A stretch of 64,000 nucleotides of DNA from Lichenicoccus sp964247695 (lineage in GTDB: Bacteria; Pseudomonadota; Alphaproteobacteria; Acetobacterales; Acetobacteraceae): NCBI GenBank assembly GCA_964247695.1, contig CAXTVI010000025.1, positions 3,712 through 67,711 of the forward strand, read 5' to 3'. The position numbers were made by a program, and so were the translations under genes. The notes below the pieces were generated by a model. It did not search any database. It saw nothing but the letters and a program-made list of their open reading frames with translations, and had not been told where the DNA came from. Within the stretch, counting starts at the first letter, position 1; each line of letters begins with the position of its first letter. Below, one piece after another: positions 34,961 through 45,385 of the stretch.

Positions 34961-36033
34961 TGCGTGGCGGCGTTCTGCGGCACCTGGTTGAGATAGCGGC
35001 GCCAGTGCGTCGCAAGTTCCAGCACCACCGGACTGGCCACGCGATACGCGCTGTCCAGCGACGGCACATAGGCGGAGTAGCCGGTGCCACCGCCGCCCTC
35101 CTGGGCCAGCAGCGCGGCCGGGCTCTCGCCTGGTGGCGGCATGTCGTAGTTGCTCGCGGTGCGCAGCACCAGCACGCGGGAGAGGTCGACCTTGTGCGCC
35201 TGCGACAGGAACGTCAGCGCCTGCATCATGCCGCCATCCTCCTCGGCGGTGGTGGCAAACACGCCCTGGCCGTGCGTCCAGTAGCGCACCCATTGCTCGG
35301 CCCAATCGTTCATGCGGCCGCCAACCCAGAAGATGCCGGAGGCCAGCGTGTCGCCCTCGAGCACGAACGGCGGCCGCCGCGCCGCCGCATCCTGGGTGTA
35401 GCGCGCGCGGATCGCCATCAGTGGCGCGCTGTCCGGCAGCACGATGTCGCGGGTCAGGTGGTAGGCCCAGTCCACCAGCCCGGCATCGAGGGTGTACATC
35501 GAAGTGCCCCAATTCCCCGAAGGCTCCGGCGCCGGCTGCTCGAACGGCGAGGTGCGGGTCAGCGGCACGTAGCCGGTGCTCCAGCCAGGCGGGATCTCGC
35601 GGGCGTCGATCTCGTGCGCCTCGCCGGTCACCACATGCTTCGCCCAGGCCGCGGACGCCACCGAGCCGACCTTGGGATCGATCCCGGCAATCCCGGCCAG
35701 CACGAAGTAGGAATGCGTCAGATCGAACCGAGGATCATCGCCGAGCGCCGTGATCGAGGCCGCCATGCGCGCCGGCCCCTCGCCGCTGACCATGCCGAGT
35801 ATGCCCAGCGAGGCATTGTAGCGCAGCGGATGATAAGCCTGCGGAAACGGAAGCACGGTGCGCAGCGGCAGTCGCTCCACCCAATCCTGGAACTCCCCCG
35901 GCTTGTCTCCGGTGTCAGCCCCAAGCTCGAACGTGGTCACCACCACCACGCGCACCGGAATGCGACCGCCTGCGCGCGCCAATCCCCCCATCACCAGCAA
36001 AGAAGCACAGGCCGCGAGCAGCGTCCCGCGCAT
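34957..36033 (-). CDS. Purine nucleoside permease (NUP family)
   Basis: 358 residues, ATG 36033. Signal peptide MRGTLLAACASLLVMGGLARA. The mature protein carries the NUP family blocks: IPVRVVVVTTFELGADTGDKPGE, HSYFVLAGIAGIDPKVGS, ASAAWAKHVVTGEAHEID, FATTAEEDGG and LRTASNYDMPPPGES. The fold resembles nucleoside phosphorylases. Fungal members act in nucleoside uptake, so the bacterial product is probably a periplasmic nucleoside-binding or hydrolysing protein rather than a true permease. Confidence 0.88.
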   Translation of the reverse strand: MRGTLLAACASLLVMGGLARAGGRIPVRVVVVTTFELGADTGDKPGEFQDWVERLPLRTVLPFPQAYHPLRYNASLGILGMVSGEGPARMAASITALGDDPRFDLTHSYFVLAGIAGIDPKVGSVASAAWAKHVVTGEAHEIDAREIPPGWSTGYVPLTRTSPFEQPAPEPSGNWGTSMYTLDAGLVDWAYHLTRDIVLPDSAPLMAIRARYTQDAAARRPPFVLEGDTLASGIFWVGGRMNDWAEQWVRYWTHGQGVFATTAEEDGGMMQALTFLSQAHKVDLSRVLVLRTASNYDMPPPGESPAALLAQEGGGGTGYSAYVPSLDSAYRVASPVVLELATHWRRYLNQVPQNAATH

Positions 36034-36202
36034 CAGGAGGGGAGACCGTCCGAAAATGCGCTACGCTGAGTGAGAGGCGCCGCTTCGGCGCCGTCCGGCG
36101 TCGCTGTCGAAAACCGGAGCCGAGCGGCCTCCCGGCCGTGAGCAACGGAAGCGCAGACAGCCGCGTCGGATGACCAGCGCGATGGCATTATCGGATGGTC
36201 TC
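36034..36202. other. Intergenic stretch with a GC hairpin between hpnN and the permease gene
   Basis: No gene seen. GGCGCC-GCTTC-GGCGCC at 36076-36092 is a perfect 6-bp hairpin downstream of hpnN on the minus strand but lacks a U-tract; it may be a weak terminator. It also lies just upstream of the permease start. Confidence 0.35.
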
Positions 36203-38797
36203 CTAGTGGGGGTCCTGGCGGCGGCGTGGTAACAGCGCCGGCTCGAACACCAGTGTTGCAAGAAGCGTGCAGGCAAGGCTCATCAAAAGCAGCCGGCCCA
36301 TGCTGGCGGTGCCGGGATGGTGCGACAGCGCCAGCGAGCCGAACGCGGTGCCGGTGGTCAGCGCCGAGAACAGCACGGCTTTCGCAGTGGGGGAGGCCAA
36401 CGGATCGCGCATGCCGGCCCGCCAGTTCATCATGAAATAGATGTTGAAGCTGACGCCGACGCCGAGCAGCAGCGGCAGCGCGATGATGTTGGCGAAGTTG
36501 AGCGGCTGGCGCAGCACCAGGCACAGGATCACCGTCAGCATCGCCGACAGCAGCAGCGGCGCCAGCACCAGCGCCATGTCGCGCAGCCGGCGCAGCGCGA
36601 TCAGCAGGATCAGCGCGATCATCGCCAGCGCCGAGAGTGCTGCGATCTTGAACGCCGAGACGATCGTGCTGGCGCTCTCGACGATGGTGACCACCGAGCC
36701 CGACACGTTCGGATAGACGCCACGAACCTCGCGCAGGAAGCGGTTCAGCGTGGCGCTGTCCGAGGCTCCATTGCGGATATGCACCTCCATGTGCGCCTGA
36801 CCGTCCGGCAGCAGCCAGTCGCGCTCGATCGCGGGCGGAACATCCTTGAGCGTGACAGGCTTAGCCTGCAGCACCGTGCGCAACTGGTCGAGTGTCACCG
36901 GCAGGTATTGCACTAGGGCCTGGTTGGCGGCGAGCAGGGCGGCGTCCGGCTGTTTCGACAGGGTCTGCAGCGAGGCGGTGATACTGCGCAACGGATCGTC
37001 GGCAGCGAGCTTGTCCAGCACCGGTGCGAGGCTGGCGACGGTCCTGACCATGGAGGCGCGGATCGCCGCCGCATCGGGAGCCGGCGCCACCTGGTATGGC
37101 AGCAGCGTCGGCAGCAGCAGCGAGGCGGCATCCTGGATCAGCGGCAGCTTCTGGTCCTGGTTCGTGGGCACGAAGCTGTCGAGCGTGCGCACGTCGCTGA
37201 CCAGCGGCAGCTTCTCGAGGCGGAGAGACAGCGCGCGCGCCGCGGCGAGATCCGGCACCAGCATCTCCGCGCTGTATGGACTGGTCTGCGGGTTGTTCAT
37301 CAGCAGGTGCAGGGCCCGCATGCCCGGCCAGTTCGGGTTCTTGGTGTGCAGCGGATCGCCGTCGAAGCGCAGAAGCGGCAGCAGCGCGGCGCCCACCAGT
37401 CCCAGCACTGCGAAGCCTGTGATCAGCCGCCGCCGGTTGCGCCGGAACAGTCGGTCGTAGCGCCTTGCCCAGCCGAAGCCCTCGTCGACGCCGGTCGGCC
37501 GGTAGCCGAACAGCATCAGCAGCGCCGGCAGCACGGTCAGCGTGCAGGCGAAGGCGATCAGCATGCCAACGCCCGCGATCAGCCCGAGCTGCGCGACCCC
37601 CCGGAAGGCGGTGGGCGTGAAGGCGAGGAAGCCGGCCGCGGTGGCGGAGGCCGCGATCAGGATCTGCACCCCGGTCTCGCGCCCGGTCTCGGACAGCGAC
37701 AGCAGCAGCGGCAGCGGCTGGCCCGTGGCATGGCGCTGGGCGCGGAACCGCACCGAGAACTGGATCGCGAAATCCACCGCGATGCCCACGAACAGCACCG
37801 CGAACGCCACCGACACCAGGTTGAGCGTGCCGACCGCAATAGCCGCAAAGCCGGTGGTGAGCAGCAGCCCGAGCAGCAGCACGACGACGATCGGGATGAT
37901 GATCCGCCAGCTCCGCACCGCGAGGAAGAGCCACAGCGTCACCAGCACCAGGGAGGCGATCAGTTCCTTGACCGCGCCGTCCGCGACCGAGGCGAACTCC
38001 TCGTCGTCGAGCGCCACCTGCCCGGTGATGTAGACCTGCGCGTGCCCGGCGCGGACTTCGGGCAGGGTTGCGATGGCGGCACGCATCGCATCGGTGGCCA
38101 CTCCGCCGGGCGCGAAGGAGCCGTAGTTCAGCCGCGGCTGGGTTTCGACGAACTGGTACTGGCCGCCGAGGTCGCTCAGCGAGCCGGTCAGCAGGCGCTG
38201 CCAGGACAGCGGCGACGGATGATCGGCGGCAGCGGCCGAGAGGTTGCCGGCGAACGCGCGCAGCGGCGCCTGGAAGTTGGCGAGGTTGGTCTGGCCGTGC
38301 GCAACGCCGTCGCCAATCAGGGCAAGTGCGGCGAACAGGCCGCGCGAGGACGGATCGGCGGCAAGCTGGCCCAGGAATGGCTGCGCATCGATGGTGGCGT
38401 CCAGCAGCGCCTCGAGCGGCTTGGGTTCGAGGAACAGCAGCGCGTTGCGCTGGAGGTACGGGTCGGCGTCCGGACGTTGTACCGACTTGAAGCGCGCGGT
38501 CTGCGCCGACAGCACCGCCGCCAACTGCCGCGCGGTCGCCTGGCCCTCCTCCGGAATGTCGGCGCGGATCACCGCGACCAGCAGGTCCTCGTTCTGCGGG
38601 AAGTCCTTCTTCAGGACGTTGGCGCGCTGCTTCCAGGGCAGCGAGGAGGAGAACAGGTTGCCGGTATCCGTCGAGACGCCGAGCCGGGCCCGCGTCACCA
38701 GCAGCGCGCTCGCGGCGAGAACGGCCGCCAGCACCACCACCAGCAGCGCTCGACGCGCACAGAAAGCGACCAGACGCCCGAGAGGAGCTCTCAGCAT
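36203..38797 (-). CDS. hpnN: Hopanoid transporter HpnN (RND/MMPL superfamily)
   Basis: 864 residues from ATG 38797. RND architecture: membrane helix 1 (LVVVLAAVLAASALLVT), periplasmic loop to about residue 270, a block of five helices with IVVVLLLGLLLTTGFAAIA and AVLFVGIAVDFAIQFSVRF, a second loop, and a final helix block. HpnN moves hopanoids from inner to outer membrane in species where it was studied. It lies eight bases after a CDP-alcohol phosphotransferase gene and near an hpnL paralogue, forming a second hopanoid/lipid locus about 26 kb from hpnABCDE-shc-hpnG. Confidence 0.92.
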   Translation of the reverse strand: MLRAPLGRLVAFCARRALLVVVLAAVLAASALLVTRARLGVSTDTGNLFSSSLPWKQRANVLKKDFPQNEDLLVAVIRADIPEEGQATARQLAAVLSAQTARFKSVQRPDADPYLQRNALLFLEPKPLEALLDATIDAQPFLGQLAADPSSRGLFAALALIGDGVAHGQTNLANFQAPLRAFAGNLSAAAADHPSPLSWQRLLTGSLSDLGGQYQFVETQPRLNYGSFAPGGVATDAMRAAIATLPEVRAGHAQVYITGQVALDDEEFASVADGAVKELIASLVLVTLWLFLAVRSWRIIIPIVVVLLLGLLLTTGFAAIAVGTLNLVSVAFAVLFVGIAVDFAIQFSVRFRAQRHATGQPLPLLLSLSETGRETGVQILIAASATAAGFLAFTPTAFRGVAQLGLIAGVGMLIAFACTLTVLPALLMLFGYRPTGVDEGFGWARRYDRLFRRNRRRLITGFAVLGLVGAALLPLLRFDGDPLHTKNPNWPGMRALHLLMNNPQTSPYSAEMLVPDLAAARALSLRLEKLPLVSDVRTLDSFVPTNQDQKLPLIQDAASLLLPTLLPYQVAPAPDAAAIRASMVRTVASLAPVLDKLAADDPLRSITASLQTLSKQPDAALLAANQALVQYLPVTLDQLRTVLQAKPVTLKDVPPAIERDWLLPDGQAHMEVHIRNGASDSATLNRFLREVRGVYPNVSGSVVTIVESASTIVSAFKIAALSALAMIALILLIALRRLRDMALVLAPLLLSAMLTVILCLVLRQPLNFANIIALPLLLGVGVSFNIYFMMNWRAGMRDPLASPTAKAVLFSALTTGTAFGSLALSHHPGTASMGRLLLMSLACTLLATLVFEPALLPRRRQDPH

Positions 38798-38805
38798 GCC
38801 TCGGC

Positions 38806-39486
38806 TCAGCGCGACGCGGCGGTGGAGGAGGAGGTCGTCTCCGGCACGCGCTTGCCATCCCGGGCGCCATCCTGGAGGCGGATCAGCAGCCGTAGGCGGA
38901 CCAGGATCACCAGGGCCATCACGCTGATGGCGAGCGCCGAGGCGACGAGGATCGGCAGCAGCCAGCCGAGCCACGCCGCCGGTCCGAGCAGGTAGAGGGC
39001 ATCGTCGGGATGGAAGCCCCAGGCGCCCGACCAGGTGCGTTCGCCCGGCAGGCGCTGCTCGTAGCGTTCGGACATCCAGTTGCAGAGCATCAGCCCGGCG
39101 CTCGCCACGAGGCCCATCGCAAGGGTCCACAGCCCCAGGTCGTCTCCGAGCAGGGTGGCATGGCGCAGGCCGATGCCAATCGCCAGGAAGAACAGGCAGT
39201 TGACGCCGTTATCGACCATGTAGTCGTAGTGGTGGCCGCCCGGGCTCATCATGTTGCCGATGCGCGCCAGCTCGCCATCCATGCGGTCGAGGAAGGCCGA
39301 CAGCACCCAGAGCAGGCCGCCCCACAGCATCGCGCCATGCATCCCGGGTCCCGCCGCGAACGCCACGCACGCCGCCACCCCGGTGAGCAGCCGCAGCGTG
39401 GTCAGGTGGTTCGGGGTGATCCCGGTGCCGATCATCGGGCGGACCACGCCGCGCGCCATGGCGTGGGTCCAGGTGTCGTTGCTCAA
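38806..39486 (-). CDS. CDP-alcohol phosphatidyltransferase family protein
   Basis: 226 residues from TTG 39486, overlapping the upstream stop as TTGA. The segment SNDTWTHAMARGVVRP before the first helix is conserved in relatives, so TTG is preferred to ATG 39459. Catalytic motif D-x2-D-G-x2-A-R...: FLDRMDGELARIGNMMSPGGHHYDYMVD, with the last two Asp slightly altered in spacing from the canonical G-x3-D-x3-D. About six membrane helices. It transfers an alcohol or a phospho-sugar to a CDP-linked lipid; the acceptor is unknown. Its position between HpnL and HpnN suggests a modified membrane lipid. Confidence 0.82.
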   Translation of the reverse strand: MSNDTWTHAMARGVVRPMIGTGITPNHLTTLRLLTGVAACVAFAAGPGMHGAMLWGGLLWVLSAFLDRMDGELARIGNMMSPGGHHYDYMVDNGVNCLFFLAIGIGLRHATLLGDDLGLWTLAMGLVASAGLMLCNWMSERYEQRLPGERTWSGAWGFHPDDALYLLGPAAWLGWLLPILVASALAISVMALVILVRLRLLIRLQDGARDGKRVPETTSSSTAASR

Positions 39487-40529
39487 GGCGCGTCTCCGTA
39501 ATCCAGGGCGGCCTCGATGGGGCCGCCCCGCCCCGGTGTTGATCCCGGGTCCAGCGGCGCGGCAGGCGCCGTGTTCCAATGATGCTCCAGCCACTGCCAT
39601 GCCGCCAGCGCCGGCAGCCCGAGCCCGATCTCGCGCAGCCGCTTGACCAGGGAGAGCGCGATCGCGACCGCGGGCGACAGGCCGAACAGGCCGCCCACCA
39701 CGATGTAGCCGCCCTCCGACACACCGAGTGCCCCCGGCACCACAAACCCGGCCGCCTTGACCGCCTGGCACAGGCTCTCGATGACCAATCCGGCAGCGAG
39801 CGACACGTCGTGGCCGAGGCAGTGCAGCGCCAGGCAGACCTCGAAGGTGCCGAGCAGCCAGGAGATCGCCTGGTGCAGCAGCGCCCAGGCGAGCGGCCCG
39901 GGCGCACGATAGAGCGAGTGGATCGTGCGGTGCAGGCCGCCGATCTCCTCCATGCCGTGCCAGCCGAACTGGCCGGCGAGGCGCATCAGCCCGCGCTCGA
40001 ACAGGCTCGCCAGGCCGAACCACTGGCCGCCAACAAAGCCCAGCGCCGCCAGGCTGGCGAGGCCGATCGCCCCCACGACCTCGTCGGTGATCCGGCTGCG
40101 GCCGAGCACGGCAAGCAGGGTCAGCAGCCCGGTGATGGTGAAGGCGATCTGGGTTACCATCTCGGTGGTCAGGTCGCAGACGGTGCAGGCGGTGGCCGTG
40201 GCGAGGCTCATGCCGCGTCGCCGCAGCAGGCGGGCGGAGACGAACTCGCCGCCGATCTGCGCCACCGGCAGCAGGTTGTTCACGCCCTCGCGCACCCAGC
40301 GCAGCAGGACGAAATCGACCAGCCGTGGCTTGCCTGGGCTGCGGCCCGCGATCGCACTCCACGCCAGTGCCGAAAACCACACCTGGATCAAGTGGAACGC
40401 CATCACCAGCACGATGCCCCAGCCGGCCTGGTGCAGCAGCCCGAGCACGTGGCCGAGGCCGAAGCGGGCCAGCAGCCAGACGGCGAGCCCGGCACCGAGT
40501 GCGCCTGCGATGAGGGTCAACAGCTTCAT
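39483..40529 (-). CDS. hpnL: HpnL family integral membrane protein
   Basis: 348 residues from ATG 40529; about eight membrane helices. Family patches: LLRWVREGVNNLLPVAQIGGEF, TVCDLTTEMVTQIAFTITG, FVVPGALGVSEGGYIVVGGLFGL. A paralogue of the gene at 10908-11918. It starts the operon hpnL - CDP-alcohol phosphotransferase - hpnN, so it is the better candidate for HpnL proper. The C-terminal 35 residues are Pro/Gly-rich and unconserved. Confidence 0.85.
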   Translation of the reverse strand: MKLLTLIAGALGAGLAVWLLARFGLGHVLGLLHQAGWGIVLVMAFHLIQVWFSALAWSAIAGRSPGKPRLVDFVLLRWVREGVNNLLPVAQIGGEFVSARLLRRRGMSLATATACTVCDLTTEMVTQIAFTITGLLTLLAVLGRSRITDEVVGAIGLASLAALGFVGGQWFGLASLFERGLMRLAGQFGWHGMEEIGGLHRTIHSLYRAPGPLAWALLHQAISWLLGTFEVCLALHCLGHDVSLAAGLVIESLCQAVKAAGFVVPGALGVSEGGYIVVGGLFGLSPAVAIALSLVKRLREIGLGLPALAAWQWLEHHWNTAPAAPLDPGSTPGRGGPIEAALDYGDAP

Positions 40530-40606
40530 GCGCGCTTTTGCATCTCCGCCGGCTCGGGCAAGCTGCCCTCTTGAAGCCGGCCCACCCGGATCAGAGCGGA
40601 CACATA

Positions 40607-40666
40607 GAGCAGCATCCGACCAATTGAAATCGCTCCGCGATTTCGATCGGTCGGGTAAAGCTGCTC
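40607..40666. repeat. Extended palindrome between divergent hpnL and phnW
   Basis: An 18-bp inverted repeat (40616-40633 against 40637-40654) with a 3-nt loop, one A/C mismatch and one G-T pair. It is nested inside outer arms GAGCAGC (40607-40613) and GCTGCTC (40660-40666). The rest of the 40530-40704 gap shows nothing else. It lies upstream of both genes, so a terminator makes little sense. A REP-like element, a tiny mobile-element remnant or a large operator are possible. Confidence 0.75.
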
Positions 40667-40704
40667 CACTCAAACGACAACAGGAGCATGGTCGATCTTC
40701 GATC

Positions 40705-41844
40705 ATGCTCTCGAGGACACGCCAGACCTTGAGAACCCTGCTCCTCACGCCCGGCCCGCTCACCACGTCCGAGGCGACCCGTGCGGCGCTCGGACGCGAC
40801 TGGGGTTCGCGCGACCCTGCCTTCATCGCGCTGACCGCACGGTTGCGTCAGCGGCTGGCCGCTGTCGTGCACGGCGAGGCGACGCACGAGGCGGTGCTGC
40901 TGGCAGGCTCCGGCACCTTTGCCGTCGAGGCCGCGATCGGCACGCTGGTGCCGCGCGACGGCAGGCTGCTGGTGCTGGCGAACGGCGCCTATGGCGAGCG
41001 CATGGCGGCGATCGCGCGCCAGATCGGGCGCGCGCATGTCGTCCTGCGCTGGCCGGAGACAGCGCCGGTCGATCCCCTGAGCGTCCGGACGATCCTGCGC
41101 GAGGATGCCTCGATCACCGACGTCGTCATCGTGCAGTGCGAGACCACGACCGGCCTGCTGAACCCGGTCGAGCAGGTCGCGGACATCGTGGCCGCGGCCG
41201 GCCGAAGGCTGCTGATCGATGCCATGAGCGGGTTCGGCGCGCTGCCGCTCGATCTGCGCCGCATCCGTGCCAGCGCGGTGATGGCGTCGTCGAACAAGTG
41301 CCTGGAGGGCGTGCCAGGGATCGCCGTCGTCGTGGCGGAACGGCAACAGCTTGCGCGGTCCGAGGGCCAGTCGCACAGCCTCGGCCTCGACCTGCATGCG
41401 CAGTGGCAGGGCTTCGCGGGCAACGGCCAGTGGCGCTTCACCCCGCCGGTCCAGGTGGCGGCCGCTTTGGATGCGGCACTGGACCAGCTCGATGCCGAGG
41501 GCGGCCCGGCGGCGCGCCTTGCCCGCTACCTCCGCCTCCATGCGGCGCTGACGGCCGGCATGGCCCGGCTGGGCTTCCGCACGACGCTGCCGGCCGCGCT
41601 GCAGGCCCCGATCATCGTCACCTTCGACGAGCCCGGGCCGGAGTTCGACTTCGCCCGGTTCTATGCCGCGCTGCAGGCCGACGGCATCGTGATCTATCCC
41701 GGCAAGCTGACCCAGGCGCCATCGTTTCGTATCGGTTGCATCGGTGCGATCGACGAACACGATATCGCAAGAGCGCTGGAAACCATCGCCCGGATCGCGG
41801 AACGGCAGGCGCAGCCGGCTGGTCACCGTGATTGGGTCGCCTAG
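40705..41844 (+). CDS. phnW: 2-aminoethylphosphonate-pyruvate aminotransferase
   Basis: 379 residues. PLP enzyme moving the amino group of 2-aminoethylphosphonate to pyruvate, giving phosphonoacetaldehyde and alanine. The N-terminal LLLTPGPLTTSEATRAALGRD and PLP lysine Lys198 in SSNKCLEGVPG match PhnW (Lys194 in the characterised enzyme). LAGSGTFAVEA and LLIDAMSGFGALPLD are conserved. ATG 40705 chosen; the conserved region begins 11 residues in. No phnX or phnA neighbour is seen, so the aldehyde must be handled elsewhere. Confidence 0.9.
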   Translation: MLSRTRQTLRTLLLTPGPLTTSEATRAALGRDWGSRDPAFIALTARLRQRLAAVVHGEATHEAVLLAGSGTFAVEAAIGTLVPRDGRLLVLANGAYGERMAAIARQIGRAHVVLRWPETAPVDPLSVRTILREDASITDVVIVQCETTTGLLNPVEQVADIVAAAGRRLLIDAMSGFGALPLDLRRIRASAVMASSNKCLEGVPGIAVVVAERQQLARSEGQSHSLGLDLHAQWQGFAGNGQWRFTPPVQVAAALDAALDQLDAEGGPAARLARYLRLHAALTAGMARLGFRTTLPAALQAPIIVTFDEPGPEFDFARFYAALQADGIVIYPGKLTQAPSFRIGCIGAIDEHDIARALETIARIAERQAQPAGHRDWVA

Positions 41845-41883
41845 ACTGCCGCCCGACAACGTCCCAGAACAGGATGACAGCGC

Positions 41884-43464
41884 ATGAGCTCAACGACAGA
41901 AGGCGCCACGCCGCTCGAACTGCCCGGCAGCGAGCACACCGCACCGTCCGGCGCACGCCTGGTCGGTCCCGCGCCGCGCGACCAGCAGGTTGAGGTCAGC
42001 ATCTATCTCAAGCCGCGCGATGCGCATCAGACCACCGAGACCGCGCTGACCGGCAGCGTGCAGGAGCGCCGCGAACATCTGGCGCGGCACCGCAGGACTG
42101 CGCATCGCGACGACATCCAGCGCATCGAGAAGTTTGCGACCGGGCACGGGCTCACCGTGCTGGAGGCCGATCCGGCGCGGCGCCTGGTGCGTGTGGGCGG
42201 CACTGCGGAGAAGATGGAGGCTGCCTTCGGCACCAGCCTCTCGACCTACGAGCGGAGCGGCCACACGTTCCGCGGCCGCACCGGCAGCGTGATGCTCCCC
42301 CGCCACCTGCACGGCATCATCGAGAGCGTGCTCGGGCTCGACGAACGGCCGGTGGCGCACGCGCGCATCGTGCGACCCAGGGTCGCGCAGCCGCAGGGCA
42401 TCCTGCCGAACCAGATCGCTCCGCTGTACGACTTCCCGACCGGCGTCGACGGCAGCGGCGTCACCATCGCCCTGATCGAGCTGGGCGGCGGTTTTAGAGA
42501 AAAGGACATCCAGCAGGCGTTCCAGGCCATGCGCCTGACGCCGCCGAAGGTGATCGCGGTGCTGGTCGACGGCGCCACCAACGACCAGTCCGGTTCGGAT
42601 GCCGACGGCGAGGTGGCGCTCGACATCCAGGTCGCAGGTGGCGTCGCACCCGGTGCCGAAATCGCGGTGTACTTCACGCCTAACACCAACGCCGGCTTCG
42701 CGGATGCGATCTCGCAGGCGGCGCACGACACCACCAACAAGCCGTCGGTGATCTCGATCTCCTGGGGTGGTCCGGAATCGACGTGGGACGGGCAGTCCGT
42801 CACCACGATGAACTCGGTCCTGCAGGAAGCGGCGGCGCTCGGCATCTCGGTCTATGTCGCCTCCGGGGACAGCCTCGCCACCGACGGCGTCAGCGACGGC
42901 AAGGCGCATGTCGATTTTCCGGCCTCGTCGCCGTCCGCGATCGGCTGCGGTGGCACCCACATCACCGAGAAGGGCAGCACGATCTCAAAGGAGGTGGTCT
43001 GGAACGACGGCGACAGCGGCACCGGCGGCGGCATCAGCGACCTGTTCGACGTACCCGCCTTCCAGTCCGGCGTGACCCTGCCGCCGAGCGTCAATGCTGG
43101 CCGCGAGGGCCGTGGCGTGCCGGACGTCGGCGGCGATGCGGCGCCGGCCAGCGGCTACAGCATCGTGGTGGACGGGCAGACCGAGGTGGTCGGCGGCACC
43201 AGCGGCGTGGCCCCGCTCTGGGCCGGGCTGACCGCCCTGATCAACCAGAAGGCGTCGAGCCCGGTGGGCTTCCTGCCGACCTGGCTCTACGCAAACATCG
43301 GCGCCAACCCGGCACTCACCGTGCAGATCACCAGCGGCAACAACAAGCCGACCGGCAGCGACATCGGCTACAATGGGGGTGCCGGCTGGAACGCCTGCAC
43401 CGGGCTCGGACGACCGAACGGGCAGGCGCTGTTCGACGCATTGACCGGTGGCGCCGGAGTCTGA
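41884..43464 (+). CDS. Sedolisin (S53 family) serine-carboxyl peptidase
   Basis: 526 residues. Pro-kumamolisin activation domain about residues 35-155, then the catalytic domain. The catalytic triad is present: Glu243 and Asp247 in GEVALDIQ, Ser440 in GGTSGVAPLWAGL, and the oxyanion Asp329 in ASGDSL. The C-terminal calcium site is DIGYNGGAGWNACTGLG. No signal peptide is seen at the N-terminus (SSTTEGATPLELPG), so export, if any, uses another route. Sedolisins are acid-active, which fits an acidophilic host. Stands alone between phnW and the rut operon. Confidence 0.92.
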   Translation: MSSTTEGATPLELPGSEHTAPSGARLVGPAPRDQQVEVSIYLKPRDAHQTTETALTGSVQERREHLARHRRTAHRDDIQRIEKFATGHGLTVLEADPARRLVRVGGTAEKMEAAFGTSLSTYERSGHTFRGRTGSVMLPRHLHGIIESVLGLDERPVAHARIVRPRVAQPQGILPNQIAPLYDFPTGVDGSGVTIALIELGGGFREKDIQQAFQAMRLTPPKVIAVLVDGATNDQSGSDADGEVALDIQVAGGVAPGAEIAVYFTPNTNAGFADAISQAAHDTTNKPSVISISWGGPESTWDGQSVTTMNSVLQEAAALGISVYVASGDSLATDGVSDGKAHVDFPASSPSAIGCGGTHITEKGSTISKEVVWNDGDSGTGGGISDLFDVPAFQSGVTLPPSVNAGREGRGVPDVGGDAAPASGYSIVVDGQTEVVGGTSGVAPLWAGLTALINQKASSPVGFLPTWLYANIGANPALTVQITSGNNKPTGSDIGYNGGAGWNACTGLGRPNGQALFDALTGGAGV

Positions 43465-43484
43465 TCGACCGGCCCCCGGAGGAC

Positions 43485-43500
43485 TGGCATGGTGTTTGCT
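43485..43500 (+). promoter_or_regulatory. Sigma-54 (-24/-12) promoter upstream of rutA
   Basis: TGGCATGGTGTTTGCT places GG and GC exactly ten bases apart and matches the consensus TGGCACG-N4-TTGC(A/T) at all but one base. It ends 35 bases before the rutA ATG, leaving a short leader. The rut operon of Escherichia coli is under NtrC control, which needs sigma-54, so the position makes sense. An inverted repeat at 43497-43516 overlaps the predicted start of transcription. Confidence 0.65.
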
Positions 43501-43535
43501 GCTCCTCGGGGCAGCAGATATCACCAGGGCTACGA

Positions 43536-44627
<1,092 letters not shown>

Positions 44628-44644
44628 TGATGGAGGCTGCCTGA

Positions 44645-45385
44645 ATGACCGTGGAAACCCCCGGAACCGGATCCCTGGGCGGTAGCGGCACGCGAGTGAC
44701 GCTGCCCGCGCGACCGGAAGCCCTGTCGCTCGATTTGCGTCACTCGGCGCTCGTCGTGGTGGACATGCAGAACGCCTATGCCAGCAAGGGCGGCTATCTC
44801 GATCTCGCCGGCTTCGACATCAGCGGCGCGCAGGAGGCCATCGACAGCATCGTGGTCGCGGTGCAGGCAGCGCGCGAGGCTGGCATGACGGTCGTGTGGT
44901 TCCAGAATGGCTGGGACCCAGAATACATCGAAGCCGGCGGTCCGGGCTCGCCCAACTTTCACAAGTCGAACGCGCTCAAGACCATGCGCCAGCGTCCGGA
45001 ACTCGACGGCACGCTGCTCGCCAAAGGCGGCTGGGATTATGCGCTGGTCGATGCCCTGGTCCCACAGCCGGGTGACATCGTGATCCCCAAGCCGCGCTAC
45101 AGCGCCTTCTACAACACCCAGCTCGACACCCTGTTGCGCGCGCGCGGCATACGCACGCTGGTGTTCACCGGGATCGCCACCAACGTCTGTGTCGAGAGCA
45201 CGCTGCGCGACGGCTTCTTCCTGGAGTATTTCGGGATCGTGCTGGAGGATGCGACGCACCAGGCGGGGCCGGACTACGTGCAGAAGGCGGCGCTGTACAA
45301 TATCGAGACCTTCTTCGGCTGGGTCTCGAACGTTGCCGATTTCTGCGGCGCGGTCAGGCAGGCAGCACCTGAGGTCACGGCATGA
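44645..45385 (+). CDS. rutB: Ureidoacrylate amidohydrolase RutB
   Basis: 246 residues. Isochorismatase-fold cysteine hydrolase that cleaves ureidoacrylate (peracid) to carbamate and (peroxy)aminoacrylate. The triad Asp40 (VVDMQNAY), Lys149 (IPKPRYSAF) and Cys182 (ATNVCVEST) has the same spacings as Asp24, Lys133 and Cys166 of E. coli RutB. GGAGG lies seven bases before ATG 44645. Coupled to rutC by ATGA. Confidence 0.96.
   Translation: MTVETPGTGSLGGSGTRVTLPARPEALSLDLRHSALVVVDMQNAYASKGGYLDLAGFDISGAQEAIDSIVVAVQAAREAGMTVVWFQNGWDPEYIEAGGPGSPNFHKSNALKTMRQRPELDGTLLAKGGWDYALVDALVPQPGDIVIPKPRYSAFYNTQLDTLLRARGIRTLVFTGIATNVCVESTLRDGFFLEYFGIVLEDATHQAGPDYVQKAALYNIETFFGWVSNVADFCGAVRQAAPEVTA

Noticed and set aside
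37307..38995. 562-codon plus-strand frame opposite hpnN
   Set aside because: Gln/Arg/His-rich antisense frame without domains; hpnN is clear on the other strand.
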